This document shows positions 46,978 to 58,745 of a DNA stretch of 64,000 bases, in pieces (positions within the stretch are counted from its first letter, which is position 1; each line of letters begins with the position of its first letter). The notes under the pieces were generated by a model that had not been told where the DNA came from, ran no database searches, and saw only the letters and a program-made list of their open reading frames with translations. The position numbers and the translations under genes are program-made. Origin of the DNA: Alligator mississippiensis (Eukaryota; Chordata; Crocodylia; Alligatoridae); contig NC_081831.1 in NCBI RefSeq assembly GCF_030867095.1, positions 21,180,001-21,244,000 of the forward strand. The letters are read 5' to 3'.

Positions 46978-48015
46978 ACTCATTTTAGAGCTTTATGTGG
47001 CCTTCATTCACCTGAGACCTTTGATTCAATCCACAGAGAGACCCTATGGAAGATGCTGATGAGATTTGGATGCCTGCCAAAATTTGTTACCATTAATCAG
47101 ACTTCTTCATGATGACATGACAGCTACAGCAGCCCTAAGCAATGGCTCGGAAATGGGCCCCTTCACCATTAGAACTGGACTCAAGCATGATTGCACCAAC
47201 ACTTTTTTCCACCTATATTGCAGCTATTCTCATTGCTGATAGATTTCCATCTGGCATCCAATATTGGCATCCATCTGGTATCCAATATTGCATGGACAGC
47301 ACTCTCTTTAACATCAACCAGTTATGTTCCAAATCCAAAATAAACACCACTTCCATTGCTGATCTTCAGTACATGATGATGCCATGTGTGCCCACTCAAT
47401 TGAAGAGTTGCAGGTCACTCCTGACTGCTTCTGTGATGTGGATGGAATGCCTGGACTCGTTTTCATCACGAAAACCAAGATACTTTTCCAACCTAACCCA
47501 AATCATCCAGCTGCTCCCCCACATATAACAACTAGAGGGCAGTCCTTGGAGAACATTGAGCATTTCCTCTACCCGGGTTGTCACTTTTCCCAAAATGTAA
47601 ACATAGATGATGATATTCAACACCAAATAAAATCTTCCAATGCTGTCTTTGGACATCTGCAAAATCAGGTTTTCAGTGATCATGACATCAGAACCCAAAC
47701 CAAACTTCTAATCTACCAGGCTGTTGTCATCCCTACACTGTTGTATGGGTGTGAAACCTGGACACCATATTGAAAACACCTGAAAGCCTTGGAATGTTAC
47801 CATCAGCGATGTCTTCAGAAAATCCTGCATGTCGACTGGTAGAACAGAAGAATGGATGTTCTGGCACAAGCAAACCCCACCAGTATTGAAGCCATGTTTA
47901 TATATTCACCAGATCCGTTGGACAGGATGTGTCATAAGGATGCCTGACAACCAGCTCCTGGAACAGGTTCTGTACTCCCAAGTCACCAGTGGTTACCTCT
48001 GTGGAGATGGGCAAA
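46978..48015 (+). pseudogene. LINE copy 2, reverse transcriptase, broken
   Basis: Same LINE family as 18191-19220, plus strand. Readable in order: an ETF-S-HRETLWKMLMRFGC block (about 47025-47075), a GLK-C block (about 47170), a degenerate YADD site (about 47365-47380, frameshifted), the LENIEHFLYPGCHFSQNVNIDDDIQH block (47545-47615), RTQTKLLIYQAVVIPTLLYGCETW (47692-47762) and IRWTGCVIRMPDNQL (47903-47950). Many stops and frameshifts. It is cut at 48016 by CR1 C and resumes at about 52715. Confidence 0.8.
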
Positions 48016-48086
48016 AGAATCCTAGAACTTGAAGGGACCAGTATCATCAAGTCTAGTCCCCTGCCATGGGCAGGAAGTTATTGGGC

Positions 48087-48497
48087 TCAGATGAGCTCAA
48101 CAAGGTGCCTGTCCAGCCTCAACTTGAACATCTCCAAGGAGGGTGATTGCACCACCTCTACCAGGAGTGTGTTCCAGATTCTGGTGACCCTTACAGAAAA
48201 GAAGGTCTTTCTTATATCTAGCCTAAATTTACCCTCTATTAGCTTATGCCCATTGGTCCTTGTCCTCCCTTGAGGTACTTTCCTGAAGAGTTGCTCCCCT
48301 AGATCCTGGTGCTCACCTCTGACGTTCTTGTAGGCGGCTATTAAGTCACCTCTTAGTTTTCTCTTACTGAGGCTGAACAGGCCCACTTCCCGGAGTCTCT
48401 CCTTGTAGGACCTATCCTCCATGCCCTTAATCATATGGGTGGCCCTTCTTTGTATCCTCAAGTGTCTAGTTCTCAAGCGGTGCCCAGAACTAGACAA
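48087..48497 (-). pseudogene. CR1 C pol C-terminal domain
   Basis: A 136-codon open frame. It includes RATHMIKGMEDRSYKERL, GLFSLSKRKLRGDLIAAYKN, and later NGHKLIEGKFRLDIRKTFF and VRVTRIWNTLL, the conserved C-terminal region of the CR1 pol. The longest intact piece of this CR1. Confidence 0.9.
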
Positions 48498-49049
48498 AGT
48501 ACTCCAGCTGAGGCCTCACCAGTGCCAAATAGCAAGGGAGGAGCACCTCCCTGGATCTGTTGACCATGTATCGGCTGATGCATGCCAGGATTCTATTTGC
48601 CCTTCTGGCAACATCATTGCACCGCTGGCTTATATTCATCTTTCAGTCGATTGTGATCCCCAGGTCTCGTTCAGATATTCAGTGCCAGCCAATGGACCAC
48701 CACCCATCATGTAGTTGTGGTGAGTGTTCTTTCTACCCAGGTGAAGGACCTTGCACTTATCCCTGTTAAACTTCATCTGATTTCATTCCGCCCAAAATTC
48801 CAGTCTGTCAAGGTCTTCCTGGATCCCACCCCTATCCTCCAGTGTGCCCGCATTCCCTCACAGCTTGGTATCCTCGGCAAACTTAATCATTGAGCTCTCC
48901 ACCCCCTCATCCAAGTCATTAATGAATATATTGAAGAGCACGGGTTCAAGCACCGATCCCTGGGGGACACCACTGGAGACGACCCTCCAGGATGAGGCCA
49001 TCCCATCAATTACCACCCTCTAGGAGTGGCCTATGAGCCAATTGTCCAC

Positions 49050-49742
49050 CTAGCTCACCGGAGACTGGTCCAGCCCAGCAATCTCCAGTTTGTTTGAGGG
49101 TATCCCATGGGAAACAGAATCAAAGACTTTAGTAAAGTCTAAGTAAATTTCATCAACCACATGTCCCTCATCCAGATGGCTAGTTACCTGGTTGTAGAAG
49201 GACACAAGGTTTGTCAGACATGATCTACCCACCACAAAGCCATGCTGGTTACTTCTTAAGACCCCGTCAGTTACCAGATTGTGATTTATGGCCTCCTTAA
49301 TAAATTTTTCAAAGATTTTACCCAGGACTGAGGTTAGACTGACCAATCTGTAGTTTGCAGGGTCATCCCTCTTCCTCTTTTTTGAAGATGGGCACCACAT
49401 TGGCCCTCTTCCAGTTGTCAGGGACCACTGCCAAGTTCCACACCTCTGCAAACAGCTTGGCCAGTGGCATTGCTATAAGCTACGCAGATTCTTTCAGGAC
49501 TCTTGGGGCAGATCATTGGGCCCAGCAGACTTGAAAACATCCAAGTGTTGTAGGAGATCCCTCACTTGTTCAGGACTGATTTCATGTAGCCTGTTGTCTT
49601 CCTCATGCTCCCCAGGCCTCTGGCCAGGTGAACAACCTTTGTTTGATTGCAGGAATACCGACACGAAGTATATATTTAGGAGTTCTGATTTCTCACAGGC
49701 ATCAACTGTGGGCTGCCCATGAGTATTCAGTAGGGGGTCCAC
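49050..49742 (-). pseudogene. CR1 C reverse transcriptase N-terminal part
   Basis: Two frames, 49494-49742 (ELLNIYFVSVF, a pre-RT block ending in PNDLP) and 49050-49451 (YRLVSLTSVLGKIFE, SNQHGFVVGRSCLTNL, DFTKVFDSVSH). The catalytic A-box aspartate of DFTKVFDSV is visible. A stop and a frameshift separate the two and interrupt the rest of the domain. Confidence 0.88.
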
Positions 49743-50043
49743 AGTAGAGCCCTAATTTTTTTTCTTGCTCCCTGTGTATCTGTAGAAGAACTTTTTGTTG
49801 TCTTCTATTCTGGTTGCCAACTTTATCTCCAAGCTTGCTTTAACCTTCTGTCTTGTATCTGCAGGCCCTGGTGATACAGGTGTATTCCTCTCTGGTTGTT
49901 GAGCCTTTCTTCCAGTGCTTGTATGTTTCTTTTTTCTTTTTCAGCAGCTCACTAACATTGTTGTTGAGCTAAGCAGGTCTCTTGGCTCCTTTCCCACTTT
50001 TTGCCCGCATGGGAATGGCCTGTTTTTGAGCTTCAAGAACTGC

Positions 50044-50919
50044 CTACTTAAGGAAGCACCACTGTTCCTGCACTCCCAAATCATCTAGTTGCTGGTTGCA
50101 GAGGGCCTTTCCAGCTAGCCTCTTGAGTTTGCCAAAATCTACCTTCTTGAAATCCAGGACTTCTGTTCTGCTGACCAATTTTCCAGTCTTACAGTGGATG
50201 GTGAACCTAACCAGGTCATGATCGCTATCTCCCAGAGTACCACCAATCCATAGGTGGCCCATGATGTCCTCTCCTTTGGCCAGCACTAAATCCAGAGTAG
50301 CCTTACACCTAGTGGGCCCTTCCACTACCTGTGTCAGAAGCAGGTCATCTATTGTTGCCAAGAAATTGGCTGATCTGCCGGAGGTGGCCAAGTGATCTTC
50401 CCAATAGATGTCAGAGTAGTTGAAGTCACCCATGACAATCATGTCTCTAGAGCTAGCTGCCTCAGTGAGTTATCTGGAAAATGCTTGATCACTCTCCTTA
50501 TCTTGGGATGGAGGCCTGTAGTAGACTTCCACCATCAGGTCTCCTTCTCCTGGTCCCCCTTGTATCCTGACCCAGAGGATCTCAAGGGACACTTCCCTAT
50601 TGTCAAACGTGACCTGCAGGGAGGGGTATCACTCTTTTACATACAGGGCTTTGCCTCCTCCCTTCTTCCCAACCCAATCCTTCCTGTAGAGCTTATAGCC
50701 CTCAATATTCACTGCCCAGTTATGTGTGTCATCCCACCAAGCCTCTGTCAACCTAATCAAATGAAAATCCTCGTCATCCAGAACGAGTGCAAGTTCCTCC
50801 TGTTTGTTCCCCATGCTTCTGGCATTTCCATAGAGACACATGAGCTCTCCCCTAGCCGCCTCAGGTTTACTGTAACACCACTTGTGATTAAAGATGTCAG
50901 TACATGTCTGGTTATCCAT
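50044..50919 (-). pseudogene. CR1 C apurinic-like endonuclease domain
   Basis: 50629-50919 carries the N-terminal part (NARSMGNKQEEL, TEAWWDD) and 50044-50442 the C-terminal part (MGDFNYSDIYWED, with GDFN; then GDSDHDLV, the SDH motif). These are the APE-type endonuclease motifs of CR1. Frameshifts lie between the two parts. Confidence 0.9.
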
Positions 50920-51152
50920 TGCTTGAATGTCTTCCTATGCTTCCTTTTGGCTTCATGTCCAGCAGTGGAACCTTCTCCCTGGCCCCCATACGTGCTTAGT
51001 TTAAAGCTCTCCTCAACAAGTTGGTGACTCTCGTAGAAAAGAGCTTCTTCCCTCTGCCTGTGAGATGAATGGCATCCCTTGCGTGTAGACTGCTGTTGCA
51101 GAACTGCATACTAAGGTCGAGGTATCTGAAGCCCACATGGTGACACCATCTC

Positions 51153-52540
51153 CTAAGCCTTCGGTTGAGCTCTTCGATACATTCCTCCCTCCAACAGCAA
51201 CAGTGCCTGGCTGGGAGGATTGAAGAGAAGACTACATGCGCTCCTAGGCCCTTGAGCTTTGCCCCCCATGGTCTTGTAGTCTCTCATGATCCTCCTGGGG
51301 CCACTTCTCACTGTATTGTTGGTGCCCACAGGGACAAGGAGCATGGGGTAGTGGTCCATAGGGCAGACCCGCTTAGGGATTCCAACTGTGACATCTCTAA
51401 TCCTGGCTCCTGGAAGGCAGCAGACCTGTCATGCAAAGGGGTCTGGGCGGCAGATGGTTTCTTCTGCCCTCCCACGACTATCACCCTACATTGTTTCCTT
51501 ACTGGGGTTGGATGATCCTGCATGGGTGCACGGTCCATCGATGGTGAGAGGGCTGCAAAGCTGATGTGTACGGTTATTGGAGGGGCAACTGATGCACCTC
51601 ATGGCATCGATCCTGATGTGACCAGTTTCCACCCGCTATCAGTCATGGCATCTTGGCATCTTGGCCAGGCTTGGTCTTCTGCCCAGTCTCCATAGCATCC
51701 TCCTCCAGGTGCAGGGCCTGGCAGTAGGTGTCAGTCTCTACCTCCTGTTCCCTGATGAATCTTAGCCTGTCCACCTACTCCTGTAGTTACCTCATCCGGC
51801 CCTCCAGAGTCTCCACCAGCGAGCACATCCCACAAGTGGGAGGGGGAGTGCCCCTAGTCCCAGTGACCAGCAGACATGATAGGCAGCCCCTGCAGCCTGG
51901 AGACAAGGGCTCTGTCTGTGTGAAAGCCAGGAGCATAGGCTCTGTCAGGGTGGAAGCCTCCAAGGTACCAGGGGGGGTGTTCCATCCAGACCAGGAAACC
52001 TAGGGGTGCAGTGTGTACCCAACAGCATATTGCAGGGTGGCCCTGGTCGCGTGGCTGCCTAAGTGTTTGTATAAGTAGTAGACCAGATGGGTGGGTGTTA
52101 TTGCCCCCACATGGTCCTTACCTGCTGCTGCTGCAGCCTAGCATGCAGGCTCAAGCAGCTGCCTGTTGGGGAATCCCCTAGCTTCCTGGTTTCCCAAGCA
52201 GCTGGGGGATTCCCAGGGTCCCTCCCTGAAGGGGGGGAGGGTAGATCCCTTGTCCCCTTTACTTGATGTCCAGTACTGGATGACTTTCCTCAGCATGGGG
52301 GGTAGGGCTTTGGTACCCCAGGGGTGTCCTGCCATGTGTGGAGCAACCAGGGGGGCAACTCAGGACTGAGAGTGCCCGCCAGTAGCCCCCAGATACCCCC
52401 CCATGCAAACTCTTGCACTAACTCACATGCCAGGCCCAGAGTGCGCCTGGTTGCATGGCTGCAGTCACGTGGCTCCCTGGGGGGCTGGGCTAAGTAAGAA
52501 CTGGGGGGAGAGGGGGGCATGACCATCCTCGGCTCCACTC
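51153..52540 (-). pseudogene. CR1 C ORF1-like region (esterase type)
   Basis: Minus-strand frames with stops. The frame at 51153-51359 includes MLLVPVGTNNTVR, matching the VHVGTNDT block of the SGNH esterase-type ORF1 found in CR1 elements, and 51308-51538 continues upstream with a VIVVGG block. Beyond 51550 only low-complexity text rich in P and R is readable, so the ORF1 start is not defined. Confidence 0.65.
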
Positions 52541-52714
52541 AGTTGCCTCTCATCACTGCTCTGGCTACCTGTCACGGCCCCTGCTTACCTCCTGGCTCTG
52601 CACTGGGGGTGTCCGCCTAAGGGTCCACTGGCGGGATACAGCTCTCGGGGGTGCAATGAGCTTACGCCCATGCATCTCCACCAGAGAGCCGGTCCCAATT
52701 GAGATTTGAGGAAA

Positions 52715-53058
52715 CCCTGAAGAGGTTCAAGGAAACCGTGAAGACCAATTTGAAGAAATTAATTTCAACACCTGGGAGACTCAAGCACTGAATTGTCCGT
52801 AGTGGCACCATGAAGTATGAAGAGGCATTGACTATTTTGACTAAACTCGCCTCACTGGAGACAAATTGGTGAGAGAGACAAAGGGAAAGAACTGTGACCC
52901 ATCATCACAAATATCCACTCCTTCCTACTGAAGCTGTATGGCATATCTGCAGTCAAGCATGCAGGTCTTGGCTGGCATCTTCAGTCATCCCCAGACTCAC
53001 TGATGACTTCTCTGTCTACTGGAAGACTTTCATCCTCATTCAAAGGACTGCTGATAAC
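52715..53058 (+). pseudogene. LINE copy 2, C-terminal part after CR1 C
   Basis: It resumes the LINE frame with RFKETVKTNLKK (about 52722-52758) and ends with a CSQACRSWLAS-like pattern that echoes the C-x2-C..H tail of copy 1 (about 52950-52990). The 3' boundary is set by the site duplication at 53059-53073. Confidence 0.75.
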
Positions 53059-53860
53059 AATGTTTGCAAATAGTCTTATGATATGCTCCAATAACTTCCT
53101 GGGTATTTAAGTCAGGCTAACGGCTCTACAATTCTCTAGTTTCTTTTTTTTATTTTATTTTTTTAATTAGGGGCACTATATTGGCCCTTTTCCAGACCTC
53201 TGATACCTCATCTGTCTCCCATGATTGAGTCAGTATAATTATCAAGGACTCTGAGATCTCCTTTGCCAGTTCCTTCAGTACCCCGGGCTGAAGTTCATCA
53301 AGCTACGCTGATGTGAATTCATTCAAACCAATCAAAAGCTCTCTGACAGGCTCTTTCCTTATATCAACCTTCAGCCTGTCCTCTTCCTTGTCCAGTAATC
53401 ATCATTAGCTCTCAGGTTGCAGCTTATTTTATAGGGAAGACTGAGGCAAAGTAGGTGTTAAGTAGCTCCACCGTCTTAGCATCTTCTGTTAAGAGCTCCC
53501 TCTGCCTATTTAGCAGTAGACCCGCAGCTTCCTCAGTCTTTCTTTTCTGACTAACAGACTTACAGAGCCTTTTAACTTCCTTTACCAGGTATAGCTCACT
53601 TTTTACCTGTGCCTCCTTGATTTTGTCGCTTTTGCTATTTCCTGGTATTCTTCTTTAGTGGCCTGCCTGTCCTTTGATTGCCTGTATGTTTTCCTATTGA
53701 TTTTGAGGTGTCCTGAAAGCTCCTTGTGCAGACACTTTGGTCTCTCCCATTTTTCTTGTGTTTCCATTGTCCCATAGTTGGGATCCTTGCTTCCTGACCT
53801 TGTCTGTTCCTGATCCTCTGGGTTGTGCCCCTCCAGGGTCAAGACCTGAACCTCCCAGTA
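53059..53860 (-). mobile_element. CR1 LINE A, 5' part
   Basis: CR1 text resumes at AATGTTTGCAAATAG. Plus-strand words AAGTCAGGCTAACGGCTC, TGCAGCTTATTTTATAGGGAAGACTGAGGCAAAG and AGTAGCTCCACCGTC correspond, in reverse complement, to the CR1 segment between endonuclease and RT. The minus-strand frame 53603-53896 belongs to it. Confidence 0.7.
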
Positions 53861-53864
53861 GTAC

Positions 53865-54700
53865 CCCTGACAAAGGTTCCCAGAACCTGAGACCAAGAGC
53901 TTGGTATGTTTTTAACTTAATAAAAAGGTACTTTTGCCCTGGTAATATTGAAAAATATCTCTTTTGCAGTTTCTCTACCCATACATCTCATTTATATACT
54001 CCCTGGGTAGAGGGATAGCTCACAGCTGTAAGTTTTGAGTTTCACCTGATTGTTTTCTCCTGCCTGTGGCTTCTGGCACCATATTGGCTTGTGCACCTGT
54101 GTCTAGTTTAAAACAAATTTGTCCCATGTGTCTCCCACTGCAATGTTGTCCATCATTCCTATGAAAAATGCCTTCAAGCTAATGGGGCTGTCATCATCCT
54201 CATTGTCTATACCTAGCAGGCACTGCTTGCCCTTAAAAGGACTGCAGTGGATTACATGCCTCTGCATGTAACAAAGTCTACATCTTTGTTTCCAAGCTCA
54301 GCATTGTTTTGTCTTGTGGTTGGCACAATAGGTGCAACTCCATGAGCTTTTTTTTGTGAATTGTTGCAGATGCCTTTCTGCTTCAGGCCTCGCTTCTTAA
54401 GAATCCTTATTATACTAATAGATTCTCTAGCATTCACAGTGTCAGAGCACAATCCTCTCTTTATATGTATCTGTCTAGTGTGGGTGATTTCCTTTGCTTA
54501 GCAAATTATAATTGCTTTGGCAAAGGTTAATGCTGGATCTTCAGATAACCTAAGTGTTTTGTCCCAAGTCCTGATCACAATCTGGGCTCTTCTTAGCATC
54601 GTGGTTAATGCCTTTAAATTGAAAGATTAGCTCTACAGCCTTGGGTCAGTTATACACACTTCTATGCTTTCATCTCCTTTCCCATATTGTTCATATCTTC
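53865..54700 (-). pseudogene. Ty3/gypsy gag tail and protease remnant
   Basis: The minus strand, read from 54700 down, shows in order: a gag-tail-like segment in a broken frame (about 54600-54510); a zinc-knuckle-like segment (54252-54452, ICNNSQKKAHGV with later CRG) in which the usual second Cys is Ser; and an aspartic-protease site where K-L-D-T-G-A-Q is readable near 54085-54110, one frame off the preceding ORF. A TYQALGL block follows near 53900. The DTG triad followed by AQ is the mark of gypsy protease. Stops and shifts make it inactive. Confidence 0.65.
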
Positions 54701-55599
54701 CATTTTAATGTGCAGTGCAGTGCTTATCAATTTTTGTATTACAGTTTTGTAGCTAGCTTCCTCTGTGAAACATAACTATAAGCTATTAAAATATGTCATG
54801 TGCTTTAGAACCAACTATTGTCAGAAATAATGTTACCTTCTGACTTTTCCTTTTTCCTAGCACTCACTTTTGAATAGGGTGGAACAGAATCACAGTTAGG
54901 TGCCTAAGTCCACTTTTAAATCTAATAGGAGGAAGAAAATCAGTCATATTCCTTTGTGTTCAGTTGTAAAACACACTAGAAATCTGCAGAATACATGTGG
55001 GATTGCTAAAGTTACATGTTAATTCTCAGTCATGTTTGGGGACGAAAGAGAGTCTTTCCTGGATGTACTAAACTACACCTGCAGGATTGAAAGGGTTAAT
55101 GCCTTATCAATCAGAATAGAAACTGATAGCAACTAGAACAATAAAAGAACATTGCGCATGGATGTTCAAAAGAACCCTGATGGTGTGGCTTTCTTTCACA
55201 GTCTCACAAATTGTGTTATAAATTACATGTTATGCACAGATCTGCTAATCCTTTTTTATTTATTGTAAAGAAAAAGATAAAAGCACTTTACCTCTCATTA
55301 CTCTCCCAAGGTAGCATTACTTCTTTGCCCTGCATTTTCCTATTGGGTCAGACAAAGTACAAAACAACAATCATTCCTTTGGAGAGAGAAGTAATTGCAT
55401 TTCCTTAACTTAAAATTATTGATGGAAATGATCTTAAATGAGTACTCACCTTCCTGACTGTAAATACAGAGATGTGGAGTGCAGGGGAAATTTTATCAAT
55501 AGCAGCACATAAGTTATAGGAACCCTGCTTAGAAAGCAGTCAGAAAGGCAGTATGTGCTAAGGTTCAATATAATTGAGCAGGGCTATGGTAGCTCCAGT
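54701..55599. other. Unassigned intron 2 sequence
   Basis: About 900 bp, AT-rich; nothing recognised. Confidence 0.4.
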
Positions 55600-56698
55600 C
55601 TGTATAGATTTGTTATGACCATTAGGTTTGATGAATGGACTGTAAGGTGGATAGAAAACTGGCTGGAGCATAGGGGTCAGGGGGTAGTAGTCAATGGCTC
55701 GAAGTCCAGTTGACTGCCAGTATCAAGTGGAGTGCCCCAAGGGTTGGTCCTGGGGCCAGTTTTGTTCAACGTCTTCATCAACAACCTGGAAGATGGTATA
55801 GAGTGCACCCTCAGTAAATTTGCAGATGACACCAAGCTAGGAGAGTAGTAGATACGCTGGCAGGTAGGGCTAGGATTCAGAGAGTACTAGACAAACTGGA
55901 GGATTGAGACAAAAAAAATTTCATGAGGTTCAATAAGGACAAGTGCAAAGTCCTGCACTTAGGACAGAATGACCCCATGCGCCAGTACAGGCTGGGGGCT
56001 GACTGGCTGGGCAGCAGCTCTGTAGAAAAGGACCTGGGGGTTACAGTGAGAAAATAAGCTGAATATGAGCCAGCAGTGTGCCCTTGTTGTGAAGAAGGAT
56101 AACAGCATACTGGGCTGCATCGGTAGGTGTGTTGCCAGCAGATCAAGGAAAGTGATTATTCCCCTCTATTCAGCACTGGTGAGGCCACATCTGGAGTACT
56201 GTGTTCAGTTTTGGGCCCCCCACTACAGAAGGGTTGTGTACAAATTGGAGAGAGTTCAGTGGAGGGCACCAAAAATGGTTAGGGAGCTGGGGGACATGAC
56301 TTATGAGGAGAGGCTGCAGGAACTTGGCTTATTTAATCTGGAAAAGAGAAGACTGAGGTGGGATTTAATAGCAGCCTTCAACTACCTGAAGGTGGTTCCA
56401 AAGAGGATGGAGCTGGACTGTCCTCAGTGGTGACAGATGACAGAACAAGGAGCAGTGGGGAGGAGTAAGGAGAAGTTTAGGCTAGATATTAGGGGAAAAA
56501 ATTAACTAGGAGGATAGTAAAACATTGGAACAGGTTACCCAGAGAGGTGATGAAAGCTCCGTTCTTGGAGGTTTTTAAGACCTGGCTAGACAGTCTTGGC
56601 TGGGGAGATCTAGTTGGGGATGGTCCTGCTTTGAGCACGGGTTGGACTAGATGACTTCCTGAGAACCCTTTCAACCCTGATTTTCTATGATTCTGTGA
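55600..56698 (+). mobile_element. CR1 LINE, plus strand, 3' third
   Basis: It starts within the reverse transcriptase: WIENWLE-like and [21 protein letters not shown], then KFADDTKLG (the catalytic F/Y-ADD motif, about 55817-55845). The pol C-terminal block follows as an open frame at 56065-56433 ([38 protein letters not shown]), and the 3' UTR ends TGATTTTCTATGATTCTG, the intact CR1 terminal repeat. Better preserved than CR1 A and C at the 3' end, but frameshifted near 55870. Confidence 0.88.
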
Positions 56699-56700
56699 TC

Positions 56701-57466
56701 ACATTTAGGAAACTGTCTGCCATTTGAGGCACCTCTTTACCATAAAAAGTAGAGTAACGAAACACAACTAAGAGAAAAGCAAATGAAATGTTGAAGGGTC
56801 AAGCAACTTTTGTCTGTAGTAGAAGATAGATATCCACAGTTCCCTTCAGCTAGCAATATGTGGCTCTAAAAATTGAGAAACTTCTTTGAGCTTGCCCCAG
56901 CCCCACAGATTTGTCCTTGTCCCAAATGCACTGGGTCTCACATGTGGCAGGCATAAACTGGGAGCTCCTGATGGTAGCACATAGCAGCAAGTGCAGCAGC
57001 AGTCACTACCCTTCCATCCTCTTGAATTTGGAATCAATGGGAAACCATGAGTTATAGTGTCAGTTTTTTAGCTTAGTGCTATGATTCTATGCAGTCATCT
57101 TTATCTTGGGACATGGGCATGTGTTGTTCATCTCCTTCCTGGATAAGTAAAGAGGAAATTTCATAGCTCAGAATCAAAGTCAGGTCTCTGTTATGGCAAG
57201 TCTCAATCATCTTGCCAGAGCTGCAACTGATAAGATTTGCACCCCAGGCACAACCCCCAATAGCCCATGAGGGATGTTGCTGTGAGGAAAGTGTTGTCAC
57301 CACCAGCAGGCTGTGGGGATGAACAGGTAATTACCTCTCTCTGGAAAGTACTCATTATAGAGAGGTTGATGTTTCCCCTTACAGGCGAATCAATACTGCC
57401 AATATTTTCGTTTGCCCATCCCAACAAATTTGTCTCTCTGTATCCATAGCTCTTTATACTACCTGT
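56701..57466. other. Unassigned intron 2 sequence
   Basis: About 770 bp; nothing recognised. Confidence 0.4.
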
Positions 57467-57730
57467 CAGTGGGCATGTCTGTACATTCATTAGTGCACAT
57501 TAGGTACTGCACATTTAGTTTTGTACTAGCTTAATAAAGTACTAACTAAATGCTCTGTAACTGGAGTTACTGCACACTAGCACCAGTGCACGTTTTTTTT
57601 GTGATGCTTACTGCACCTTACCCTAATAACATTGTGCAGTAGGCTATTAGCACGGTTTTAAACCACCACACTACTGCACAGTATTATTAGGCTAATGCGC
57701 TTTAAGCGTCTTTTGTAGACATGCCCAGTG
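57467..57730. mobile_element. MITE with CAGTGGGCATGTCTGTAC ends
   Basis: 264 bp running from CAGTGGGCATGTCTGTAC to GTAGACATGCCCAGTG, near-perfect inverted ends. The interior has palindromic TACTGCACA words and a GCTAATGCGC right arm with an inverted-like counterpart near the left end. Same style as 12430 and 41190 elements. Confidence 0.75.
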
Positions 57731-58514
57731 AGTCTGGTAATAGCTTTTGTCCTTGTAAAGCAATGGCCCATTGAAATTTAAGAGTTTCCCCTCCTCCCTG
57801 TCCCTTAGGTCTGCGTGCCATGGTTCTTCTGACCTGTATATAGCTGTTAACTAGGCAGGAGTACTTTCCTTATCTGATCCAGCTATAACTGTTTGTATAA
57901 ACTATGGCCCAGAATTGCAGAGAATACAGGCCAAATAACATGATTCATATAGTGATAAAAGTGATGCAAATGAATGTAGCATATCCATAGCTTTCAAAAG
58001 AAATAAAGCATGATGTTAATTAAATTAAATGTGGAACAAATATCTCCACATGAGACACCCTGAATCTCCATATTGTTCCTGGGTTTTGGGTGGGTTTGTG
58101 AGGACAGGCATCTAGGGAATTTGGTTTCTATCCTGGCACTGACACAGGTACAGGCCTTGGGGCAAACTGACTTACAATGAATATGTAATGTGTGCTAGAG
58201 CTGGCCAGGAATTTGTGTCAAGCAATTTTCTGATGGACTATTCTATTTCTGCAGCATCAGAATAGACCACAAGATACAGTTGCTCTTACAAAAAATATTA
58301 TTTTCCTCCAGAAAAGTCAAAATTAAATATTAAATATTTCCTTTCCAGCTGATTTGTCCCAAATTGGAATAACTTGCTTCCTTGAAATGACCCTGTTTCA
58401 TATTTCAGTATTTCCTTATTGGATGTTTTTTGGCCTTCATTCTCCCTTATGGGCCTGTCTCCCTGATAAGGCTACATTTTCTGATCTGAGCAGAACACAG
58501 GGGTCATGGCAGCT
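57731..58514. other. Unassigned intron 2 sequence
   Basis: About 780 bp; nothing recognised. Confidence 0.4.
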
Positions 58515-58745
58515 TAGTTTTTCCTAGAGTATCTTTTTATTCACCCATAGCCTGAACTTTAACTTTGTGTCTGAAGCAAAGATGAGCCATGGTCATTAGT
58601 ATTTCTGGAGAAGAAATGGAGCAGGCAGGCCCCATTATCTCTGAGGTAGCCCTTCAGCCATCACTGTTTTAGTGGTAGTGGTTTATTATAGAAACAGGAA
58701 TGGCATGTGCTCAGCACTTTTGTAAATTAGGTCTTTAATCTTCTC
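58515..58745. repeat. Duplicated segment, copy 1 (empty site)
   Basis: It shares a run of words with 59965-60053 plus 62108-62260: TTTGTGTCTG, TGAGCCA.GGTCAT, GCAGGCAGGCCCCA.TATCTCTGA, and ACTGTTTTAG. In this copy the text runs without interruption through GGTCATTAGTATTTCTG, where copy 2 has the 2-kb hAT. Similarity fades beyond about 58745. Confidence 0.75.

Larger units (their letters stand above)
48016..52700 (-). mobile_element. CR1 LINE C, nearly full length
   Basis: A 4.7-kb CR1 in reverse orientation, inserted in LINE copy 2. The 3' end lies at the low coordinate: GAATCCTAGAACTTGAAGGGACC is the decayed CR1 terminal repeat followed by its 3' UTR. Then come the C-terminal block (48087-48497), reverse transcriptase (48500-49742), endonuclease (50044-50919) and an ORF1-like region (51153-52540). 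Most CR1 copies are 5'-truncated, so this length is unusual. Every frame carries stops or shifts. Confidence 0.85.

Noticed and set aside
48087-48497. 136-codon minus-strand frame as a host gene
   Set aside because: The sequence is the CR1 pol C-terminal block in a multi-domain CR1 element.
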